From the NCBI GenBank assembly GCA_002421865.1, contig DISE01000008.1, positions 1-6,038 on the forward strand: a stretch of 6,038 bases of DNA. The letters run 5' to 3'. Positions 1-5,013 of the stretch are shown here, one piece after another. The position numbers and the translations under genes are program-made. The notes beneath the pieces were generated by a model. It did no database searches, had not been told where the DNA came from, and worked only from the letters and a program-made list of their open reading frames with translations. Origin of the DNA: Castellaniella sp. UBA6218. Its GTDB lineage: Bacteria; Pseudomonadota; Gammaproteobacteria; Burkholderiales; Burkholderiaceae_B. Every line of letters begins with the position of its first letter. Positions within the stretch are counted from its first letter, which is position 1.

Positions 1-1
1 C

Positions 2-271
2 GTCGATGCACTCGATGTTGACCAGGGTGGAATCCATGTCCATGGCCAGCACCCGGCAATCCCCCAGGCGATGCACCGTGTCCAGCCAGGCGGCATCCAT
101 GCGCGCCGCCGCGGCCTGCGCCAGGGCATCACCCCGGCAGTCCGGATCCACATCCAGCAGGCGCACGGCCGTAGGACCCAGTTCCTGGACCCCGCCCGCG
201 CAGGCCACGGCCGCCAGCCGTTCGATGTCCGCCGCCATCAGGCGCGGAGCCTGCAGGATGATGTGTGCCAT
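2..271 (-). CDS. serB: Phosphoserine phosphatase SerB, N-terminal 90 residues (cut by left window edge)
   Basis: SerB hydrolyses L-phosphoserine to L-serine, the last step of the phosphorylated serine pathway, in the cytosol. Reading the minus strand from the ATG at 271-269 gives an uninterrupted 90-residue frame that leaves the window at its left edge. It begins MAHIILQAPRLMAADIERL and ends at the HAD-superfamily motif I, DMDSTLVNIECID. D78 would be the phosphorylated nucleophile and D80 the general acid/base; the sequence after DMDST is the form typical of SerB rather than of other HAD phosphatases. The roughly 75 residues before the motif form the small N-terminal domain seen in proteobacterial SerB. 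The start is supported by a GAGGA Shine-Dalgarno (280-284) with an 8-nt spacer. The gene is divergent from the flavoenzyme gene at 383. Motifs II and III and the C-terminus lie outside the window, so completeness cannot be judged. Confidence 0.9.
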   Translation of the reverse strand, partial: MAHIILQAPRLMAADIERLAAVACAGGVQELGPTAVRLLDVDPDCRGDALAQAAAARMDAAWLDTVHRLGDCRVLAMDMDSTLVNIECID

Positions 272-382
272 GTGGAAAGTCCTCGGGGTTGCGCGCGGCT
301 ATTTTACCGTCTGCCGTCGGCCCGTCCCCGGCGACTCTGTGGCATCCTGCATGCCTGACTCGACGATACTGGTGTCCCGCCC
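272..382. promoter_or_regulatory. Divergent intergenic region between serB and the alpha-hydroxy-acid oxidase gene; candidate promoters
   Basis: These 111 bp lie between two divergent starts, so promoters for both genes should be here or overlap the coding ends. On the minus strand TAAAAT (306-301) resembles a sigma-70 -10 box and would start a serB transcript with a short leader; the bases 17 nt upstream (329-324, GGGGAC) are a poor -35. On the plus strand GATACT (365-370) is the best -10-like hexamer for the oxidase, again without a convincing -35. A perfect 5-bp inverted repeat, GGCAT-N5-ATGCC, sits at 341-355. All of this is pattern reading in a short GC-rich stretch; the presence of promoters is inferred from gene orientation more than from box quality. 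Confidence 0.35.
280..284 (-). promoter_or_regulatory. Ribosome binding site of serB
   Basis: The minus strand reads GAGGA here, 8 nt before the ATG at 271-269. This is a good match to the anti-Shine-Dalgarno sequence at a normal distance, and it decides the serB start. Confidence 0.6.
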
Positions 383-1462
383 ATGAACGACCCCCTCTGC
401 GCCCAGGACTATGCCGAACGGGCCCGCATGCGCCTGGATCCGGCGGTCTGGGCGTGGCTGGAATCCGGCGGCGCGGACGAACGCACGGCCCGCGCCAATC
501 TCGACGCCTGGCCTGCCCTGCGGCTGCGCGGCCGCGTGCTGCGACCGCTGGCAGGCGCCCATACACGCATCGACCTGAACGGCCAGTGCCTGGCGCACCC
601 GATCCTGATCGCGCCCACGGCTTGGCACGGCCTGGTCCACCAGGACGGGGAAACCGCCACCGCCCTGGCCGCCGCCGCGACCGGCACGCCCTACGTCCTG
701 AGCGCGCAATCGGGCACGGCCATCGAAACCCTGGCCGCCCTGCCCGAACCGCCCCCGTTGTGGTTCCAGCTCTATGCCCAGGTCCGTCGCGAAGACACCC
801 TGGCCCTGGCGACCCGCGCTCTGCGGGCCGGCGCCCTCGCCCTGGTCCTGACCGTGGACGCGCCCGTGAACGGCGTGCGCAACGCCGAACAGCGCAGCGG
901 TTTCCGCCTGCCGGACACGATCCGCTCCGTCCACCTGGACGGCCTGTCGCCACCCGCCGCCCGCCCGGCGCCGCCGGGAGGCGGGCCCTTGTTCGGCAGC
1001 GGTCTGCTGGACGCGGCGCCCACCTGGGACGACGTGGCCTGGTTGCGCGACCGTCTGCCCGCCGGCACACCCCTGTGGCTCAAGGGCATCCTGGATCCGG
1101 AGGACGCATGCCTCGCCCTGGCGCAGGGCATCGACGGTCTGATCGTCTCCAATCACGGGGGCCGCTGCCTGGACACCCTGCCGTCCACCTGCGACGCCCT
1201 GCCCGCCGTTGCCCGGGCCGTGGCAGGCCGCATCCCCATCCTGGCAGACGGCGGCATCCGGCGCGGCACGGACATCCTCAAGGCGCTGGCGCTGGGCGCC
1301 CGGGGAGTCTTGATCGGACGGCCCGTGCTGCACGCGCTGGCGGCGGGCGGCGCGCCCGCCCTGGCGCACCTGATCCAGGTGTTGCGTGGTGAACTGGAAG
1401 TGGCGATGGCCCTGACGGGCTGCCGCACGCCGGCCGACGTGGACGCGGGCGTGCTCTATTGA
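383..1462 (+). CDS. FMN-dependent alpha-hydroxy-acid oxidase/dehydrogenase (glycolate oxidase / LldD family), 359 aa
   Basis: The protein is predicted to oxidise an L-2-hydroxy acid to the 2-oxo acid using FMN; the substrate and the electron acceptor (O2 or quinone) cannot be told from sequence. It is a single TIM-barrel of the family's usual length, about 360 residues, with no membrane anchor or signal peptide. Visible family elements are the FMN-contacting APTA (77-80), QLY with Y131, TVD with D159, LKG with K234, the signature SNHGGR (256-261) carrying the catalytic base H258 and substrate-binding R261, and the phosphate-binding DGGIRRG (289-295) followed by GRP (312-314). One active-site position is odd: the first substrate-binding Tyr of the family (Y24 in spinach glycolate oxidase) aligns with W25 here. 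The ATG at 383 is the only possible upstream start, since an in-frame TGA lies at 356-358, and it gives the usual family N-terminus. It has no clear Shine-Dalgarno. The gene stands alone on the plus strand and converges on the DUF2818 gene. Confidence 0.93.
   Translation: MNDPLCAQDYAERARMRLDPAVWAWLESGGADERTARANLDAWPALRLRGRVLRPLAGAHTRIDLNGQCLAHPILIAPTAWHGLVHQDGETATALAAAATGTPYVLSAQSGTAIETLAALPEPPPLWFQLYAQVRREDTLALATRALRAGALALVLTVDAPVNGVRNAEQRSGFRLPDTIRSVHLDGLSPPAARPAPPGGGPLFGSGLLDAAPTWDDVAWLRDRLPAGTPLWLKGILDPEDACLALAQGIDGLIVSNHGGRCLDTLPSTCDALPAVARAVAGRIPILADGGIRRGTDILKALALGARGVLIGRPVLHALAAGGAPALAHLIQVLRGELEVAMALTGCRTPADVDAGVLY
1425..1460 (+). terminator. Weak candidate rho-independent terminator at the end of the oxidase gene
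   Basis: GCACGCC (1425-1431) and GGCGTGC (1448-1454) are perfect 7-bp inverted copies around a 16-nt loop and are followed directly by TCTATT. The structure lies inside the last codons and the T-tract is short, so it may be only a chance hairpin in GC-rich coding DNA. In the opposite direction the stem is not followed by T residues, so it would not serve the nuo operon. Confidence 0.2.
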
Positions 1463-1475
1463 TGCCGCGCCGGGA

Positions 1476-2000
1476 TCAGCGCGAACGGCGGCGCATCATG
1501 TAGCGCCAGACGAACCCGGGATAGCCCAGCACCAGGAACAGGGCCAGGGTCACGGCATAGAATTCCCAACGCTGAGTGAAGGCATTGCCCAGGTTCAGCT
1601 CCAGGGCGAAGCCCAGGGTGCCGACCAGCACATAGCCCACCAGGACTTCCAGCAGACGGTCGAAGAAGGATTTCCTTTTGCCCGCCTCGCCGCCCAGCCG
1701 GCCCGGCAGCGCCAGCAGCAGGCCGGCGACCAGCAGGCTCGCCAGCAGCTTCAGCAGGAAAAGCGCCGTCGTCGCGCCGCCGCCGGCAAACGCCCCGCCC
1801 ACCAGCGTCAGCGTCCCCCAGGACCACAGGGCCAGGCCGGCCAGGAAGGCCAGCCCCAGGCCCCAGCGCGCCAGGCCGGGCAGCGTGCCGCCCGCCGGGC
1901 CCCAGGGCCAGGGCGCCAGCCGCCGTTCCAGCAGGAATGGCAGATTGGCCATGACCAGGGCGCAAAGTATGACAATCCAGGCCGCCGCTGTCAGGGACAT
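1476..2000 (-). CDS. DUF2818-type small membrane protein encoded after nuoN, enlarged (174 aa)
   Basis: A small hydrophobic inner-membrane protein of unknown function that in betaproteobacteria is commonly encoded directly after nuoN. The two ends carry the family look as I know it: an N-terminal membrane segment ending in NLPFLLERR (residues 19-27), and a C-terminal part with KSFFDRLLEVLVGY (110-123), FALEL (131-135), QRWEFYAV (143-150) and a final helix ending GYPGFVWRY before a basic tail. Between these ends (about 35-108) is an extra stretch that reads as two more hydrophobic segments (about 45-71 and 77-100) separated by a Gly-rich turn. This gives about five membrane segments, whereas family members I remember are near 100 residues with about three. 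The start ATG lies 16 nt after the nuoN stop with a G-rich stretch before it, so the gene is probably cotranscribed as the last member of the operon. A role in complex I assembly or stability is possible but is context inference only. Confidence 0.82.
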   Translation of the reverse strand: MSLTAAAWIVILCALVMANLPFLLERRLAPWPWGPAGGTLPGLARWGLGLAFLAGLALWSWGTLTLVGGAFAGGGATTALFLLKLLASLLVAGLLLALPGRLGGEAGKRKSFFDRLLEVLVGYVLVGTLGFALELNLGNAFTQRWEFYAVTLALFLVLGYPGFVWRYMMRRRSR

Positions 2001-2016
2001 GAAACGCCCGCCCCGA

Positions 2017-3501
2017 TCAGAAGTTGAGCGACTGGCGGATGACGTCCACGCACAGGGACATCAGGCCGCCCGGCAGGATCCCCAGGCCGATCACCAGCAG
2101 GCCGTTGATCGACATCACACCGCGTGTAGCCAGCGTGCCGGCACCCAGCGTGACGGCGTCCTCGGGCTCGTCGAAGTAAGCCGTCTTCACTACGCGCAGG
2201 TAGTAGAAGGCGCCGATCAGCGAGCACATCACCGCGAACACGGCCAGCCAGACGTGGCCCGCGCCGACGACGGCCTGCAGCACGACCAGCTTGGCGTAAA
2301 AGCCCGACAGCGGCGGAATGCCCGCCAGGGAGAACATGGACAGCATCAGCACGCCGGCCAGCAGCGGGTTGCGGCGGTTCAGGCCCTTGAGATCGGTGAT
2401 TTCCTCGCATTCGAAGCCCTGGCGCGAGAGCAGCAGAATCAGGCCGAAGGTGGACAGCGTGGTCAGCACATAAATGACCACGTAGAACAGCGAGGAACCG
2501 TAAGCCGCCGCGCTGGCGCCGGCCTGGCCTTCGTAAACGCCCGACATCAGGCCCAGGAACACGAAGCCCATCTGGCCGATGGTCGAGTAGGCCAGCATGC
2601 GCTTGAAGTTGGTCTGGGCGATGGCGACGATATTGCCCACGGCCAGCGACAGCACGGCCAGGATCAGCAGCATGGGCTGCCAGTCCACCGCGATGCCATG
2701 CAGGGCTTCGATCAGCAGGCGCAGCGTGATGACGAAGGCGGCGAACTTGGGGGCCGAGCCCACCAGCAGCGTGACCGTGGTCGGCGCGCCCTGGTAGACG
2801 TCGGGCGTCCACATGTGGAAAGGCGCGGCCGTCATCTTGAAGGCCAGGCCCGAGACGATGAACACCACGCCGAACACCAGCGGCATGCGGTCGGCGCCGC
2901 CGTCGCGGATCACCTGGGCGATCTCCACCAGGCCCAGCTGGCCGGTGGCGCCGTAGATCATCGACATGCCGTACAGCAAGATGCCCGAGGCCAGGCAGCC
3001 CAGCACGTAATATTTCATCGCGGCCTCGGTGGAGGCCAGGTGATCGCGGCGCAGCGCCACCAGGCCGTACAGGGCGAAGGACATCAGTTCCACACCCAGG
3101 TACACCGTCAGCATGCTGCCGGCCGAAATCATCACGAACACGCCCAGCAGGGTCAGCAGCGCCAGGGAATACATTTCGCCGCCGCGCGCCACCATGTCGC
3201 GCTTTTCAGCGTAGGCACGGCCGTAGATCAGCGTCACGCCGACGGCGATGGCCGACAGGATCTTCAGGAAATGGCCCAGCGGATCGGCCACGTACAGGCC
3301 GCTGAAGGTGCGGCCCTGTGTGGCCTCGCCCCACTGCCCCCAGGACACCAGGATGGCGACCAGCAGCGTGCCCATGGTCAGCATGAAGGTCATGCGCCGC
3401 GTGGGCTCGTTGCCGAAGGCGTCGATCAGCAGCACGGCCCCGGTCAGCACCAGCAGAACGATCTCGGGTGTCGCCAGCGCGAAGTCGAAAAGATTTTGCA
3501 T
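2017..3501 (-). CDS. nuoN: NADH-quinone oxidoreductase subunit N (NuoN), 494 aa, complete
   Basis: NuoN is one of the three antiporter-like subunits in the membrane arm of complex I and forms the proton channel nearest the quinone-binding part. The protein is close in length to the E. coli subunit (about 485 aa) and has hydrophobic segments throughout, consistent with about 14 transmembrane helices. Charged residues of the pumping path are in place: E138 in YLGVELMSFALYGL, K163 in EAAMKYYVLG, K222 in FKMTAAPFHMWTPDVYQGAP (the conserved proton-antiporter-family core), K252 in SAPKFAAF, K300 in FKRMLAYSTIGQMGF and K404 in GFYAKL. The first three Lys sit five positions after their E. coli counterparts. 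The ATG at 3501-3499 gives the expected N-terminus, 12 nt after the nuoM stop; the Shine-Dalgarno is weak, with an AGG overlapping the nuoM stop, which suits translational coupling. The frame contains no TTA, CTA or TCA codons. Confidence 0.98.
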   Translation of the reverse strand: MQNLFDFALATPEIVLLVLTGAVLLIDAFGNEPTRRMTFMLTMGTLLVAILVSWGQWGEATQGRTFSGLYVADPLGHFLKILSAIAVGVTLIYGRAYAEKRDMVARGGEMYSLALLTLLGVFVMISAGSMLTVYLGVELMSFALYGLVALRRDHLASTEAAMKYYVLGCLASGILLYGMSMIYGATGQLGLVEIAQVIRDGGADRMPLVFGVVFIVSGLAFKMTAAPFHMWTPDVYQGAPTTVTLLVGSAPKFAAFVITLRLLIEALHGIAVDWQPMLLILAVLSLAVGNIVAIAQTNFKRMLAYSTIGQMGFVFLGLMSGVYEGQAGASAAAYGSSLFYVVIYVLTTLSTFGLILLLSRQGFECEEITDLKGLNRRNPLLAGVLMLSMFSLAGIPPLSGFYAKLVVLQAVVGAGHVWLAVFAVMCSLIGAFYYLRVVKTAYFDEPEDAVTLGAGTLATRGVMSINGLLVIGLGILPGGLMSLCVDVIRQSLNF

Positions 3502-3513
3502 AGTGGTTCAGGC

Positions 3514-5013
3514 CTACAGTTTCGAGATGGACACGTGCTGCAACAAGGCTTGCACCGAGGGATGCATCAGGTCCGTGAAGGGCTTCGGATAGATGCCCAT
3601 GAACAGCGTCAGGATGGCCAGCAGGCCCAGGATCAGGAACTCGCGGCTGCACAGGTCGGACATGCCGTCCACCTGTTCGTTGGCCACGGGACCGAAGGCC
3701 ACGCGCTTGACCATCCACAGCGAATAGCCCGCGCCCCAGATCAGCGCCGAGGCGGCCAGCAGGCCGATCCAGAAGTCGTACTGCACCGCGCCCAGGATCA
3801 CCGTGAATTCGCCGATGAAGCCGCTGGTGCCCGGCAGGCCCGCGTTGGCCATGGAAAACAGCACGAAGAACGTGACGAAGCGCGGCATGCGGTGCACCAC
3901 CCCGCCGTAGGCGTCGATGCGGCGGGTGTGCAGCCGGTCGTACATGACGCCGATGCACATGAACATGGCGCCCGACACGAAGCCGTGCGAGATCATCTGG
4001 ACGATGGCGCCTTCCAGGCCGGTGACGTTGAACAGGAAGAAGCCCAGGGTCACGAAGCCCATGTGCGCCACGGACGAATACGCCACGAGCTTCTTCATGT
4101 CGTCCTGGACGATGGCGACCAGGCCGATGTAGATCACCGCGATCAGCGACAGCGCGATCATCAGGCCGGCCAGGCTGTGCGAGGCGTCAGGCGCGATCGG
4201 CAGCGAGAAGCGCAGGAAACCGTAGGCGCCGAGTTTCAGCATGATGGCCGCCAGCACGATGGAGCCGCCCGTGGGGGCCTCGACGTGGGCGTCGGGCAGC
4301 CAGGTGTGCACCGGCCACATCGGCACCTTGACCGCGAAGGCCGCCAGCAGCGCCACGAAGATGAAGACCTGTTCGGTGTAACTGAGGGGCAGCTTGTGCC
4401 AGGTGGCGATGTCGAAGGATCCGCCCGAGGCGTGCCACAGGTAGATGAAGGCGATCAGGGTCAGCAGAGAACCCATCAGCGTGTAGAGGAAGAACTTGAA
4501 GGCCGCGTACACGCGGTTCGGACCGCCCCAGGCGCCGATGATGATGTACATCGGGATCAGGGTGGCCTCGAAGAACACGTAGAACAGCATGCCGTCCAGG
4601 GCGCAGAACACCCCGATCATCAGGCCCGACAGGATCAGGAACGCGGCCATGTACTGGGCCACGCGCGACTTGATGATTTCCCAGCCGGCCAGCACCACGA
4701 TGATGGTGATGAAGGCCGTCAGCAGCACGAACCACACGGAGATGCCGTCGATCCCCAGGTGGTAGTTGAGATTGAAGGCTTCGATCCACGGCGTCTTCTC
4801 GACGAACTGCATGTCGGCCGTGTCCGGATTGAACCCGGTGTAAAGGGGAATGGTCACCAGCAGCCCGACGATCGAGCCGACCAGCGACAGCACCCGCGCC
4901 GGCCCCGGATTGTCGTCCCGGCCGATCAGCAGCACCAGCAGCCCGAAAAAGATCGGGACGAAGATCGAGAGGGTCAGCCAGGGGAGTGTAGAGGACGCCA
5001 TTTCGCTAGCCAT
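3514..5013 (-). CDS. nuoM: NADH-quinone oxidoreductase subunit M (NuoM), 499 aa, complete
   Basis: NuoM is the middle antiporter-like proton-pumping subunit of the complex I membrane arm, between NuoN and NuoL. The sequence is hydrophobic throughout, of family length (E. coli about 509 aa), with about 14 likely membrane helices. Functional residues seen are E149 in VFFEATLIPMY, K229 in FAVKVPMWPVHTWLPDAH with the following HVEAPTGGS, K260 in IMLKLGAYGFLRF, KKLVAYSSVAHMGF (307-320), ISHG (341-344) and E402 in SGFIGEF. These match E. coli E144, K234, K265 and E407. The frame is open upstream to an ATG at 5193, but that extension overlaps nuoL in another frame and is Arg/His-rich, so it is not real. 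I chose the ATG at 5013-5011 because it shares its A with the nuoL stop (TGATG), giving stop-restart coupling. The next in-frame ATG at 5001-4999 (protein beginning MASSTLPWL) is a serious alternative, since neither has a strong Shine-Dalgarno. Confidence 0.97.
   Translation of the reverse strand: MASEMASSTLPWLTLSIFVPIFFGLLVLLIGRDDNPGPARVLSLVGSIVGLLVTIPLYTGFNPDTADMQFVEKTPWIEAFNLNYHLGIDGISVWFVLLTAFITIIVVLAGWEIIKSRVAQYMAAFLILSGLMIGVFCALDGMLFYVFFEATLIPMYIIIGAWGGPNRVYAAFKFFLYTLMGSLLTLIAFIYLWHASGGSFDIATWHKLPLSYTEQVFIFVALLAAFAVKVPMWPVHTWLPDAHVEAPTGGSIVLAAIMLKLGAYGFLRFSLPIAPDASHSLAGLMIALSLIAVIYIGLVAIVQDDMKKLVAYSSVAHMGFVTLGFFLFNVTGLEGAIVQMISHGFVSGAMFMCIGVMYDRLHTRRIDAYGGVVHRMPRFVTFFVLFSMANAGLPGTSGFIGEFTVILGAVQYDFWIGLLAASALIWGAGYSLWMVKRVAFGPVANEQVDGMSDLCSREFLILGLLAILTLFMGIYPKPFTDLMHPSVQALLQHVSISKL

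Noticed and set aside
129..1392. Several open frames of more than 300 codons overlapping the oxidase gene (minus 129-1070, minus 299-1369, plus 265-1392)
   Set aside because: They are Arg/Pro/Gly/Ala-rich or Gln-rich shadows of a high-GC gene. The 299-1369 frame is codon-aligned antisense to the oxidase. None shows a domain, while the 383-1462 frame has the complete flavoenzyme signature.
1461..1497. An imperfect GATGC...GCATC inverted repeat at the convergent junction as a bidirectional terminator
   Set aside because: It has only a 5-bp perfect stem around a 27-nt interior, lies largely in the DUF2818 coding end, and has no T-tract on either side.
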